NCBI GenBank assembly: GCA_963707575.1
Contig: OY970171.1
Span: 1,922,001-1,986,000, forward strand
Direction of reading: 5' to 3'
Source: Gaiellasilicea sp963707575
GTDB taxonomy: Bacteria; Actinomycetota; Thermoleophilia; Gaiellales; Gaiellaceae
DNA: 64,000 bases
Each line of letters starts with the position of its first letter. Position 1 is the stretch's first letter. The position numbers were made by a program, and so were the translations under genes. Positions 16,472-25,865 of the stretch are shown one piece after another. The notes below the pieces were generated by a model. It did no database searches. It saw only the letters and a program-made list of their open reading frames with translations, and was not told where the DNA came from.

Positions 16472-16519
16472 GCGGTGTGGCCCGGGCGCGTTCGGTGGAA
16501 GCGCGCCCGGCCACACCGC
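16472..16519. terminator. strong hairpin terminator after the peptide-binding lipoprotein
   Basis: An approximately 18-bp stem with a single bulged C forms between GCGGTGTGG-CCCGGGCGCG (16472-16490) and CGCGCCCGG-CCACACCGC (16502-16519), with an 11-nt loop. It begins 11 nt after the stop codon. The following amidase gene starts 13 nt further on, so the hairpin isolates the two transcripts. Confidence 0.75.
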
Positions 16520-16531
16520 TACGGTGCCGTC

Positions 16532-17167
16532 GTGCTGGTCGAGACGCTCGCCGCCGCGCTGATCTGCCTCGACCCCGGGCACGCGACCGCGCCCGAGATC
16601 GGCCGTCAGACCGAGCCGATCGGGCCTGGCTCACGCGAGCAGAAGGTCAAGGACGGCGGCGGTGCGGCCGGCGAGGCGCCCGTGGCGCTCGCGATCGCCC
16701 GACGCACGCGGGCGCTGCTCGTCGCCCGTGGCTACCGGGTCGCGCTGACGCGGAACGGAGGCGGCTACCGCGGTGGCAATCGGGAGCGCGCGCAGTTCTG
16801 CAACGCGCGCCGGGCTGCGCTGATGATCCGCATCCATGCAGACGGCTCCTCCAGCCCGTCCGCGCACGGGATCGCGACGCTCGTGCCGGCGCTCCGCCGG
16901 GGCTGGACGGCGGACATCTACGCCGCCAGCCGTCGCGCAGGGCGCCTCGTGCAGGACGAGCTCGTTCGTGCCACCGGCGCCCGTGACCTCGGCCTCGTCG
17001 AGCGCTCCGACCTGACCGGCTTCAACTGGGCGGACGTGCCCGTCGTGCTCGCCGAGACGGGCTTCATGACGAATCCGCGCGAGGGCGCGCTGCTGCGCAG
17101 CGCGGCGTACCAGGCGCGCGTCGCCCGCGGCCTTGCGGCGGCGGCTCAGCGCTTCGTCAGCCGGTAG
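16532..17167 (+). CDS. N-acetylmuramoyl-L-alanine amidase (Amidase_3)
   Basis: A 211-residue zinc amidase cleaving the lactyl-amide bond between muramic acid and the stem peptide. Visible marks: LICLDPGHA (first Zn His), AGEAPVALAIARRTRALL (Zn Glu), MIRIHADGSSS (second Zn His) and VLAETGFMTNPREGALL (catalytic Glu). The GTG at 16532 starts almost directly on the catalytic domain. There is no convincing signal peptide, only a short hydrophobic VETLAAALI; any longer N-terminus would run into the upstream terminator. It may be exported by another route, or the start may be misjudged. It overlaps the end of the convergent dehydrogenase gene by 22 nt. Confidence 0.88.
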   Translation: MLVETLAAALICLDPGHATAPEIGRQTEPIGPGSREQKVKDGGGAAGEAPVALAIARRTRALLVARGYRVALTRNGGGYRGGNRERAQFCNARRAALMIRIHADGSSSPSAHGIATLVPALRRGWTADIYAASRRAGRLVQDELVRATGARDLGLVERSDLTGFNWADVPVVLAETGFMTNPREGALLRSAAYQARVARGLAAAAQRFVSR

Positions 17168-18117
17168 ACCACGCCGCGGCCCCAGTCGCCCACGAGCAGG
17201 CCGCCGCCTCGCGGCTCGGCGGCCAGACCGAGTGGATGCTCGAAGCCGTCGGCGAAGGTCGTCGACCGGCCGCTGCCCACGTCGACGCGCACGACCTTTC
17301 GTCCCCAGCGCTCGCTCAGATACTGGCCCCACTCGGCGACGAACAGCGAGCCGCGCCAGAAGGCGAGCGTGTTCGCCGACGAGTGCGGCTCCAGGTAGGC
17401 GACCGGCTTCGTCACGCCCGAGCACGAGCCGCGAAGCCTCCGCTCGAGCCAGCTCGCCCAGCAGTCCGGCCAGCCGTAGTGCGCGCCCTGCCGGATGCGC
17501 ACGACCGTCTCGGCCGGCTCGGAGTCGCCCAGCTCGTCCTGGCCGTTGTCGGAGACGTAGAGCCGGTTCGTCCGCGGCTGGAAGGCGAGCCCGAACGGGT
17601 TGCGCAGGCCGCGCGCGACGATGCGCAGGTCGCTGCCGTCGGTCTTCACGGAGAGGACGGCGCCGCTGCGGCGGTCGCGCTCCCGGCAGGCGTCGCAGGT
17701 CGAGCCGCTGCCGACGTAGAGGCGCCCGTCGGGGCCGACCGCGACGGTGTCCTGCTGATGACGCCCGAAGGGGAGGCCGGTCACGATCGCCCGGCGCGAC
17801 GTCACCCGCTTGCCGCGCACGACGAGGCGGTGCAGCGAGCCTTGCGTCGAGACGTAGAGCGTTGCGCCCTGCCAGGCGAGGCCGAGCGGGCTCCGAAATC
17901 CCCGGGCGAGTATGCGTGGGCGGGTCGAGCCTCGGCCGACCGCGACGACCTCGCCAGACTCCTGCGTTGCGTAGAGGAGCCCACCGGGCCCGAACGCGAG
18001 CGCGGTGGGACGCTTCAGGCCCCTTGCGAAGAGCTGGGCGGCGAAGCCGGCCTGCACCTCGAGCGCGGGCGCCGGCTGCAGCGGCGTCTGCGGGGCCGCT
18101 GCTGGTGGCATCGCCAC
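17146..18117 (-). CDS. PQQ-type sugar (sorbosone/glucose) dehydrogenase-like beta-propeller
   Basis: About 323 residues of a six-bladed propeller of the Glucose/Sorbosone dehydrogenase family. Marks: GLKRPTALAFGPGGLLYATQ, HQQDTVAVGPDGRLYVGSGS, GLRNPFGLAFQPRTNRLYVSDNG, GAHYGWPDCW and GFEHPLGLAAEPRGG. Family members oxidise aldoses with PQQ outside the membrane, though many homologues have no proven substrate. The start is uncertain: the frame contains a good signal-like hydrophobic stretch reaching back to a CTG at 18165, while the nearest conventional codon is GTG at 18117. Upstream it abuts or overlaps the preceding membrane protein gene on the same strand. Confidence 0.75.
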   Translation of the reverse strand: MAMPPAAAPQTPLQPAPALEVQAGFAAQLFARGLKRPTALAFGPGGLLYATQESGEVVAVGRGSTRPRILARGFRSPLGLAWQGATLYVSTQGSLHRLVVRGKRVTSRRAIVTGLPFGRHQQDTVAVGPDGRLYVGSGSTCDACRERDRRSGAVLSVKTDGSDLRIVARGLRNPFGLAFQPRTNRLYVSDNGQDELGDSEPAETVVRIRQGAHYGWPDCWASWLERRLRGSCSGVTKPVAYLEPHSSANTLAFWRGSLFVAEWGQYLSERWGRKVVRVDVGSGRSTTFADGFEHPLGLAAEPRGGGLLVGDWGRGVVYRLTKR

Positions 18118-18152
18118 GAGCGCCAGTCCAGCGACGAGCGCGGCGAGCGAGG

Positions 18153-18872
18153 CTACTGCTCCCAGGGGTCGGCCGTGCCGGTCGTGGCGGGGCGGTGCCG
18201 CCGCAGCCGGAAGCGGCGTCGCGCCGGTTCCGGGCCAGGCTCGCCGGGCGCATCGGCGGTCTCGGCCGGCGGGTCGGCGGGCAGCGCGGCGATCACGGTG
18301 CGCGACTCGGAATCGTCGGCCGCCTCCACCGCCGTCGCCTCGACGACGGGCATGCTCCACGGGCCGGTGCTCTCGGCGGCCGGGTCGCCGTCGGGCGCGA
18401 CCGAAGGCGCGATCTCGTCGAGGTGCCAGCGCGCTCGCTTCGCTGCCGCCGTCCACTCGGAGAGCGCCACGAGCGCCCAGGCAGCGGCCATCACGAGCAC
18501 GATCCAGACCGCGTCGAGATCGGCGAGCCCGGCGAGCAGCGCGACGGCGAGCAGAAAGGCTCCCTCGAGGACGATGCGCGGGACGGCCACCGGGCGCAGC
18601 AGCGGCGGCGGCACGGAGGCGACCCAGTCCGGCGAGGAGGCGCGGCCCGCGAAGCCCGCGTCCGCGGGCCAGTCCTCGTCGGCGTACGGATCCGGGCGCT
18701 GGTCGGTCCTGCGGTCGGCCCGCAGCTCGCGCAGCTCCGCCCGCAGCTCGACCGCGACCGACTCGAGCTCGTGGACGCGCTCCGCGAACGACGCGAAGGC
18801 CTCCTCGACCCGCGCCGGATCGAACCCGTCGTCCGAGCGGGGGAGATCGTCGGTCCGCGGCAACTCGCTCAT
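18153..18872 (-). CDS. membrane protein with N-terminal coiled coil, unknown function
   Basis: A 239-residue protein. Residues ~20-55 (FDPARVEEAFASFAERVHEL, SVAVELRAELRELRADRR) form a heptad-rich coiled coil. Two membrane segments follow near residues 95-140 (LEGAFLLAVALLAGLADLDA; VWIVLVMAAAWALVALSEW). The C-terminus is acidic, then Arg-rich (ARRRFRLRRHR). No known domain is recognised. It is expressed on the minus strand, 57 nt below the next small membrane protein, and just upstream of the sugar-dehydrogenase-like gene. It may organise something at the inner membrane; this is a guess. Confidence 0.65.
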   Translation of the reverse strand: MSELPRTDDLPRSDDGFDPARVEEAFASFAERVHELESVAVELRAELRELRADRRTDQRPDPYADEDWPADAGFAGRASSPDWVASVPPPLLRPVAVPRIVLEGAFLLAVALLAGLADLDAVWIVLVMAAAWALVALSEWTAAAKRARWHLDEIAPSVAPDGDPAAESTGPWSMPVVEATAVEAADDSESRTVIAALPADPPAETADAPGEPGPEPARRRFRLRRHRPATTGTADPWEQ

Positions 18873-18929
18873 CCTCGAAAACAGTATGCCGCCCCTGGAG
18901 CCGATCCTCCCCGCGCCCGCCGTCCGGCT

Positions 18930-19292
18930 CTAGTCGTCGTCGACGCCGCGCATCTGGCCGAGCGCCTCCTGGGCCTTGTCGTGCACGCGGCGACGCCGCT
19001 CCTCGAGCGAGCTGGTCGGCTCGGCCGGCGGAGCCTCGACCGTGTCGACTGGCGTCCCCTCGGCGGCGTCGAACTCGTCGCGGTCGTCCGCCGTGTCCCG
19101 GGCCTGCTCGAGCTTCGCCCGCAGCTCCTCGGCCGGGTCGGCCTCGGCGGCGTCGGTGGCCTCGGCCGGGTCGGCCTCGGCTGTCTCGGCGGGAGGAGGA
19201 GCGGGAGGCGGAAGAGGCTGGCGCCGCAACAGCTGGCGGAGCAGCGCGACGACTCCGAGGCCGCCGGCGATCCAGGTCAGGAGCCGTCTCAT
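18930..19292 (-). CDS. small membrane-anchored acidic protein
   Basis: A 120-residue product with one N-terminal membrane helix (RLLTWIAGGLGVVALL), a Pro/Ala/Glu-rich linker and a charged helical tail (ELRAKLEQARDTADDRDEFD; EERRRRVHDKAQEALGQMR). The composition resembles actinobacterial anchored coiled-coil proteins; no family is assigned. It is divergent from the rpsF operon, with 126 nt between the start codons. The internal ATG is chosen because the longer frame overlaps rpsF on the other strand. Confidence 0.6.
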   Translation of the reverse strand: MRRLLTWIAGGLGVVALLRQLLRRQPLPPPAPPPAETAEADPAEATDAAEADPAEELRAKLEQARDTADDRDEFDAAEGTPVDTVEAPPAEPTSSLEERRRRVHDKAQEALGQMRGVDDD

Positions 19293-19418
19293 GGGCCTGA
19301 TGCTACGCCGTCTGCTGCTACCCTGGGGCGGCTTCCTGCCTCGCCTCGCACGAGCTGTTCCCGCCCGTGCCTGCCGGTGAGGCCGCCTAAGACCGAAGGA
19401 AGGAGTTGAAGGGAACCC

Positions 19419-19790
19419 GTGAACGACTACGAGATCCTGCTCATGCTGGACCCCGACCTGGCCGACGAGCGCCAGGAGGAGATCGTCAAGCGCACCCGCG
19501 ACCTCGTCGAGGCCGGTGGCGGCACCTGGGACGGCCAGGACGTCTGGGGCCGCCGCAAGCTCGAGTACCCGATCAACAAGAAGACCGACGGCGTGTACCA
19601 CCTACTCTCGTTCAGCGCCGACCCCGACACGCTCGACGAGATCTCGCGCGTGCTCAAGATCGACGACGCCGTGATGCGGCACCTGCCGACGCGTCGCTAC
19701 AAGCCGGGTTCGACCAGGCCGGTAGCGGTGGGCGGGCCCGCGCGCGAGGATGTCGCCGACCCGATCGACACCTCGTTGGAGGAGGAGTAA
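19419..19790 (+). CDS. rpsF: 30S ribosomal protein S6
   Basis: A 123-residue S6. The N-terminus NDYEILLMLDPDLADERQ, the core WGRRKLEYPINKKTDGVYHL and IDDAVMRHLPTRRY are conserved. S6 binds 16S rRNA in the platform together with S18, which is encoded two genes on. The GTG start has GAAGGG 6 nt upstream. Its stop overlaps the ssb ATG by one base (TAATG), giving the classical rpsF-ssb-rpsR-rplI order. A C-terminal acidic tail of ~20 residues extends beyond the usual core. Confidence 0.97.
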   Translation: MNDYEILLMLDPDLADERQEEIVKRTRDLVEAGGGTWDGQDVWGRRKLEYPINKKTDGVYHLLSFSADPDTLDEISRVLKIDDAVMRHLPTRRYKPGSTRPVAVGGPAREDVADPIDTSLEEE

Positions 19791-20227
19791 TGCCCCAGAA
19801 CATCAACAGCGTCGTCCTCGTCGGCAACCTGACGCGCGACCCTGAGCTCCGCCACACCCCGTCCGGCACCGCGGTGACCACGCTCCGCATCGCCGTCAAC
19901 GATCGCGTCAAGCGCGGCGAGGAATGGCAGGACGCGGCGTACTACTTCGACGTCACCGTCTGGGGCCGCACCGCGGAGAACTGCGCGCAGTACCTCGCCA
20001 AGGGACGCCCCGTGGGCGTCCAGGGCAAGCTCACCTGGCGCGAGTGGGACGCCCAGGACGGCACCAAGCGCCAGTCCGTCGAGGTCGTCGCCGACAACGT
20101 CCAGTTCCTCGGCTCCCGCGAAGGCGGCGGCGAGGCCGGCGGCCAGTTCGTGCCGCAGGGCGCCGCAGCCCCCGCGGCGGGCGCCGACTTCCCCTCGGCC
20201 CCGGCCGACGACGACATTCCCTTCTAG
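19790..20227 (+). CDS. ssb: single-stranded DNA-binding protein
   Basis: A 145-residue SSB. The OB fold begins INSVVLVGNLTRDPELRHTP and includes YYFDVTVWGRTAENCAQYL and GKLTWREWDAQDGTKRQSVE. After a Gly/Ala/Pro-rich linker it ends in the acidic tip DDDIPF, the docking peptide for replication and repair partners. It works with the DnaB helicase encoded downstream. Start overlaps rpsF; rpsR follows after 10 nt with an AGGAGA SD. Confidence 0.97.
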   Translation: MPQNINSVVLVGNLTRDPELRHTPSGTAVTTLRIAVNDRVKRGEEWQDAAYYFDVTVWGRTAENCAQYLAKGRPVGVQGKLTWREWDAQDGTKRQSVEVVADNVQFLGSREGGGEAGGQFVPQGAAAPAAGADFPSAPADDDIPF

Positions 20228-20237
20228 GAGACACGAG

Positions 20238-20507
20238 ATGGCACAACAGAAAACGCAGGACCGCTCGCGCAAGCGCCCGGGTGCCTCCACGGCTCCCGGC
20301 CGGCGCAAGAGCTGCCTCTTCTGCAAGGACAAGGTCGAAGAGGTGGATTACAAGAACGTGAACCAGCTCCGGCGCTACATCTCGGAGAAGGGCAAGATCC
20401 GCAACCGCCGCATCACCGGCGCCTGCCGCCGGCACCAGCGCCAGGTCGCGGTCGCCGTGAAGCGGGCGCGCGAGATGGCGCTCCTGCCCTACGTGGAGCA
20501 GCGGTAG
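20238..20507 (+). CDS. rpsR: 30S ribosomal protein S18
   Basis: An 89-residue S18, with RKSCLFCKDKVEEVDYKN, LRRYISEKGKIRNRRITG and CRRHQRQVAVAVKRAREMAL. The CxxC plus the later CxxH-like CRRH make it a zinc-coordinating (C+) form, which actinobacteria often duplicate with a C- form; only this one is in the window. It pairs with S6 on the 30S platform. SD AGGAGA precedes the ATG; rplI starts 2 nt after the stop. Confidence 0.96.
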   Translation: MAQQKTQDRSRKRPGASTAPGRRKSCLFCKDKVEEVDYKNVNQLRRYISEKGKIRNRRITGACRRHQRQVAVAVKRAREMALLPYVEQR

Positions 20508-20509
20508 CG

Positions 20510-21238
20510 ATGGATGTGATCCTGCTCACGGACGTCGAGAAGGTTGGCCTGCGCGGCGAGGTCGTCAGCGTCGCGCGCGGGTACGCACGCAACTTCCTGC
20601 TCCCGCGCTCGCTGGCCGAGCCGGCCACGCCGGCGAAGGTCGCCGAGCTGCGCAAGGTCGACGAGCAGCGTGCCCGGCACGAGGCGCGCAGCGTCGAGCA
20701 TGCGGAGGAGATCGCGGACGTCCTGCGCAAGACGGTGCTCAGCTTCGACGTCAAGTCGGGCCCGACCGGCGCGCTCTTCGGCTCGGTCACCACGACCGAC
20801 ATCGCCGACGAGATCTGGCGCACGCGCAAGATCCGCGTCGACCGGAAGAAGATCGGCACCGACGCCCTGAAGCGGATCGGTCGCTACGCGATCCCGATCC
20901 AGGTGTTCGAGGACGTGACCGTCGAGGTGAAGACGCTCGTCGTCCCCGAGGGCGGGGAGCTGCCGCCCGAGGAGGAACTCGCCGCGATGGAGGCGGCCGA
21001 GGCGGCTGAGGCGGAGGCCCAGGCCGCGGCCGACGCGGAGGCCAAGACGGCAGCCGCCGAGGCGGAGGCGGCAGTCGAGTACCTCGACGAGGAGGAGGAC
21101 GCCGAAGCGGCGCCGACCCCGGCCGAGGCGGCGGAGGCTGCCGACTTCGAGGCCGTCGCCTCCGAGGCCGGCGAGACCGAGGCCGGCGAGACCGAGGCTG
21201 CGGCCGGGCAGCCGGCCGAGGAGCCCGCGCAGGACTAG
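20510..21238 (+). CDS. rplI: 50S ribosomal protein L9 with long acidic C-terminal extension
   Basis: A 242-residue L9; the usual length is ~150. The N-terminal domain (VILLTDVEKVGLRGEVVSVA, YARNFLLPRSLAEPAT) binds 23S rRNA. The connecting helix and C-terminal domain (GPTGALFGSVTTTDIADEIW, IPIQVFEDVTVEVKTLVVPE) are complete by about residue 150. The remaining ~90 residues are an Ala/Glu-rich tail, including a tandem EAGETEAGETEA. The tail is in frame and codon-typical, so it is a real extension, perhaps from repeat slippage. It is the last gene of the rpsF operon; a 36-nt palindrome follows the stop. Confidence 0.95.
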   Translation: MDVILLTDVEKVGLRGEVVSVARGYARNFLLPRSLAEPATPAKVAELRKVDEQRARHEARSVEHAEEIADVLRKTVLSFDVKSGPTGALFGSVTTTDIADEIWRTRKIRVDRKKIGTDALKRIGRYAIPIQVFEDVTVEVKTLVVPEGGELPPEEELAAMEAAEAAEAEAQAAADAEAKTAAAEAEAAVEYLDEEEDAEAAPTPAEAAEAADFEAVASEAGETEAGETEAAAGQPAEEPAQD

Positions 21239-21244
21239 TCCGTC

Positions 21245-21280
21245 CACAGCGCGCTCCACAGGCCTGTGGAGCGCGCTGTG
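21245..21280. terminator. perfect 36-nt palindrome, operon terminator
   Basis: Arms 21245-21262 and 21263-21280 are exact reverse complements, 18 bp each with no spacer. It begins 7 nt after the rplI stop. It would form a very stable hairpin ending the rpsF-ssb-rpsR-rplI transcript before dnaB. Confidence 0.8.
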
Positions 21281-21482
21281 AACCTTCCGCAAATTCCGTG
21301 CTCGCCCTGTGCAAGGGCGCGGACAGTCGCCCGCGCAGAGTCGTCCGAACGTGTGGATACTTTGGGGGAACGCATGTTCCTTTCGCCCGCACAGGGGTAC
21401 CGGCGGCCCCTACCGCTCCGACGCGTGCGGCTGGGGATTAACACAGTTGCGGATGTCGCTCCGTGACGGCACTAATACGGCC

Positions 21483-22844
21483 ATGCCCTCGGTAGCGGCA
21501 TTGCCCAACGCAGGGGGCCCGGCTCCCCACGTCCCGCCCCAGAACCTGGAGGCGGAGGAGTCCGTGCTCGGCGCGATGCTGCTCTCGCCCGGCGCGATCG
21601 GAGCCGTGACCGAGATCCTCTCCGCGGAGGACTTCTACCGCGAGAGCCACGGCAAGGTCTTCCGCACCTGCCTCGCGCTCTACCAGGGCGGCGAGCCCGT
21701 CGACGCGATCACCGTCGTCGATGCGCTCGAGGAGCGCGGGGAGCTCGAGGGGGTGGGCGGCAAAGCGAAGATCCACGAGCTGGCCGCTCTTGTCCCGGCC
21801 ACCGCCAACGCGGCCCACTACGCCAGGATCGTGCGCGAGATGGCGACGCTGCGCGGGCTCGTCCGCGCAGGCGCGGAGATCGCGCGCCTCGGCCAGGACC
21901 GGCCGGGGGAGACGACCGACCTCGTCGATCGCGCCGAGCAGATCGTCTTCGAGCTCGCCCAGCAGCGCGTCACGGGCGACTTCAGCCACATCGAGGGGCT
22001 GCTGAAGGAAAGCTTCGAGCGGATCATGCATCTGTACGAGGCAGGTGCCGACGTGACGGGGGTTCCGACCGGGTTCAAGGAGCTCGACAAGCTCACCTCC
22101 GGCTTCCAGCCCGGCAACCTGATCATCATCGCGGCACGGCCGTCGATGGGGAAGTCGGCGCTCGCGCTCTGCATGGCGCAGAACCTGGCCGTCCGGCACG
22201 AGATCCCCGTCGCCCTGTTCACGCTCGAGATGTCGAAGAGCGAGGTGACGCAGCGGATGATGTGCGCCGAGGCCCGCGTCGAGTCGCAGAGCCTGCGCAC
22301 GGGCAAGCTGAAGCCGGAGGACTGGCCGCGCCTGACCGCGGCCTGCGACAAGCTGATGAAGGCGCCGATCTGGGTGGACGACACCGGCTCGATCACCCTG
22401 ATGGAGATCCGCTCGAAGGCGCGCCGCCTGAAGTCGCGCGAGCCCAACCTCGGCCTGATCATCATCGACTACATGCAGCTGATGACCTCGGGCACGAACG
22501 CCGAGAACCGCGTGCAGGAGGTGTCGCAGATCTCGCGGGCGCTCAAGGTGCTCGCACGCGATCTCGACGTGCCGATCCTCGCCCTCTCGCAGCTCTCCCG
22601 CGCCGTCGAGCAGCGTCACGACAAGCGGCCGATCCTCTCCGACCTGCGCGAGTCCGGCTCGATCGAGCAGGACGCGGACCTCGTCGGCTTCGTCTACCGC
22701 GACGAGTACTACAACGGCGAGGAGTCGGAGTCGCAGGGGATCGCCGAGCTGATCATCGCCAAGCACCGGAACGGGCCGACCGACATGGTCAAGCTCTCGT
22801 TCCTGAAGCGCTACGCCAAGTTCGCCGATCTGGCCGCAGCATGA
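21483..22844 (+). CDS. dnaB: replicative DNA helicase
   Basis: A 453-residue DnaB. The N-terminal domain (PPQNLEAEESVLGAMLLSPG, EDFYRESHGKVFRTCL) handles primase and ring contacts. The RecA-like motor has Walker A ARPSMGKSALAL, Walker B LGLIIIDYMQLM, the LSQLSRAVEQR motif and the arginine-finger region SDLRESGSIEQDADLV. No intein interrupts it, unlike many actinobacterial dnaB genes. The ATG at 21483 is preferred, since upstream sequence in frame is non-conserved. A 245-nt gap with a terminator separates it from rplI; two hairpins follow it. Confidence 0.97.
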   Translation: MPSVAALPNAGGPAPHVPPQNLEAEESVLGAMLLSPGAIGAVTEILSAEDFYRESHGKVFRTCLALYQGGEPVDAITVVDALEERGELEGVGGKAKIHELAALVPATANAAHYARIVREMATLRGLVRAGAEIARLGQDRPGETTDLVDRAEQIVFELAQQRVTGDFSHIEGLLKESFERIMHLYEAGADVTGVPTGFKELDKLTSGFQPGNLIIIAARPSMGKSALALCMAQNLAVRHEIPVALFTLEMSKSEVTQRMMCAEARVESQSLRTGKLKPEDWPRLTAACDKLMKAPIWVDDTGSITLMEIRSKARRLKSREPNLGLIIIDYMQLMTSGTNAENRVQEVSQISRALKVLARDLDVPILALSQLSRAVEQRHDKRPILSDLRESGSIEQDADLVGFVYRDEYYNGEESESQGIAELIIAKHRNGPTDMVKLSFLKRYAKFADLAAA

Positions 22845-22862
22845 AACGCTCAAGGTGTGGGC

Positions 22863-22931
22863 GCGGCCGCGAAGCGGCCGCCTTCAGGGGTCTTGGCGCG
22901 GGTCGGGATCTGCATGCGCAGATTCCGACCC
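22863..22931. terminator. two hairpins between dnaB and purA
   Basis: The first is an 8-bp GCGGCCGC stem on a GAA loop (22863-22881). The second is a ~14-bp stem with one G-T pair around the loop ATGC (22900-22931). They start 19 nt after the dnaB stop. The purA GTG lies only 23 nt beyond, so the second hairpin may also act in the purA leader. Confidence 0.55.
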
Positions 22932-22954
22932 CGATTGCGCCATAGAATCGGACT

Positions 22955-24229
<1,275 letters not shown>

Positions 24230-24242
24230 TGTCCGGCGTGGC

Positions 24243-24560
24243 TCAGGCTGCGCGACTCGCGCGGAGGGACTCGTAGATCGCGCGCAGATTCTCGATCGCG
24301 GCGCCGACGTCACCGGGATCGACGTCCTCGCCGGCCTCGAGCCGATTCGCTGTCTCTCGCGCGGCGCGATAGGCCGCCAGCAGCTCGTCATTCTCGCCGG
24401 CGATCTCGTCGAGGGCGATCGAGCTCTCGGTGAGCGCCTGCTCCACGAAGTCGCAGGCATCGGGCAACGCGCCGTCGGCATCGTCCTGCAGCATCTCGTC
24501 GAGCTCGCTCCAGCGCGTCTCCCACTCGTGCAGCTCGAGGCCGGGGTCGTTCTGACTCAT
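24243..24560 (-). CDS. small hypothetical cytosolic protein
   Basis: A 105-residue acidic helical protein (WETRWSELDEMLQDDADGA, ACDFVEQALTESSIALDE, NDELLAAYRAARETANRL). No signal peptide or membrane segment. Composition suggests a helical bundle or coiled coil. It occupies the gap between purA and purD on the opposite strand; no family is recognised. The start ATG is the one that leaves a gap before purD on the other strand. Confidence 0.55.
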   Translation of the reverse strand: MSQNDPGLELHEWETRWSELDEMLQDDADGALPDACDFVEQALTESSIALDEIAGENDELLAAYRAARETANRLEAGEDVDPGDVGAAIENLRAIYESLRASRAA

Positions 24561-24619
24561 GCCGGTCCTGATGCGCGTGATGCGCCGAGCGCAAACGCGG
24601 GCAGTAGACTCGGCCGTCG

Positions 24620-25834
24620 GTGAAGGTGCTCCTCGTCGGTTCGGGTGGCCGCGAGCATGCGCTCGCCTGGAAGCTCGCTCAGCGGTCCGGGACCGAGCTG
24701 CACGCGGCTCCGGGGAATCCGGGCATCGCGGCTCTGGGCGACTGCCATCCGGTGCGGGCCGAGGATGGCGAGGCCCTGCTCGGGCTCGCGCGCAGCCTCG
24801 GCGCCGAGCTCGTCGTGGTCGGGCCGGAGGGCCCGCTCGTGGCGGGGGTGGCGGACGAGCTGCGCCATGCGGGCATCGCGGTCTTCGGGCCGGGCCGCGA
24901 CGCTGCACGGATCGAGGGATCGAAGGCATTTGCCAAGGACGTGATGCGGGCGGCGGGGGTGCCGACCGCCGAAGCGCTCGCGGTCGCGCGGCCGCCGTGC
25001 GTGGTGAAGGCGGACGGCCTGGCCTCCGGCAAGGGCGTCTTCGTGTGCCGCACCACCGAGGAGCTGGACGAGGGGCTGCTCGCGGCGGCTGCGTTCCCGG
25101 GCCCTCGCGTGATCGAGGAGCTGCTCGAGGGGGAGGAGGTCTCGCTCTTCGCGCTCTCGGACGGGCGTGAGGTGATCCCGCTGGCCCCGGCGCAGGACTT
25201 CAAGCGCATCGCCGACGACGACCTCGGGCCGAACACCGGTGGCATGGGGTCCTACTCGCCGGTGCCGATCCTGCGGCCGGGCGAGGCCGAGGAGCTCGTC
25301 GAGCGCGTGCACCGGCCCGTCGTGGCGGAGCTCGCCCGTCGCGGCTCCCCCTTCGTCGGCGTCCTCTTCGCCGGCCTGATGCTCACCGAGGACGGGCCGA
25401 AGGTGCTCGAGTTCAACTGCCGCTTCGGCGATCCCGAGACGCAGTCGCTCCTGCCCCGACTGGAGGGCGACCTCACGGGCGCGCTCACCGCGGCTGCGGG
25501 GGGCGATCTGACCGGAATCGAGCTGGCGGTGGCGGATGCCGCCGCGGTGACGGTCGTCGTGGCCGGCCCCGACTATCCCGCTCGCCCCGACCACGGAACG
25601 ACGATCGAGGGCGTGGAGGCCGCCGAGGAGCTCGGCGCCCTCGTCTTCCACGCGGGAACCGCCCGTCACGGAGACCGGCTGGTCACGAACGGGGGACGGA
25701 TCCTGAACGTGACCGGCACGGGCGGGTCGATCGCGGCTGCACGCGACCTTGCCTATGCGGCGTGCGAGCGGATCACCTTCGACGGCGCCCGCTACCGGAC
25801 GGACATCGCCCGCGCCGCCGCGGCGATCGCGTGA
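24620..25834 (+). CDS. purD: phosphoribosylamine-glycine ligase (GAR synthetase)
   Basis: A 404-residue ATP-grasp enzyme, second step of purine synthesis. Visible: KVLLVGSGGREHALAWKLAQ, VVVGPEGPLVAGVADELR, VVKADGLASGKGVFVC (ATP-grasp lysines), DDLGPNTGGMGSYSPVP and LEFNCRFGDPETQSLLPRL. Starts at GTG. 31 nt after its stop the purB GTG begins, so purD-purB-purC-purS-purQ are probably one transcript. Confidence 0.96.
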   Translation: MKVLLVGSGGREHALAWKLAQRSGTELHAAPGNPGIAALGDCHPVRAEDGEALLGLARSLGAELVVVGPEGPLVAGVADELRHAGIAVFGPGRDAARIEGSKAFAKDVMRAAGVPTAEALAVARPPCVVKADGLASGKGVFVCRTTEELDEGLLAAAAFPGPRVIEELLEGEEVSLFALSDGREVIPLAPAQDFKRIADDDLGPNTGGMGSYSPVPILRPGEAEELVERVHRPVVAELARRGSPFVGVLFAGLMLTEDGPKVLEFNCRFGDPETQSLLPRLEGDLTGALTAAAGGDLTGIELAVADAAAVTVVVAGPDYPARPDHGTTIEGVEAAEELGALVFHAGTARHGDRLVTNGGRILNVTGTGGSIAAARDLAYAACERITFDGARYRTDIARAAAAIA

Positions 25835-25865
25835 GGTCGCCGGTGCCGTCTCTAGAATCCGCACC

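Noticed and set aside
17133..19409. 758-codon plus-strand frame over the dehydrogenase and membrane protein genes
   Set aside because: Low-complexity Arg/Ala/Pro sequence; the minus-strand genes have signal, membrane and propeller features.
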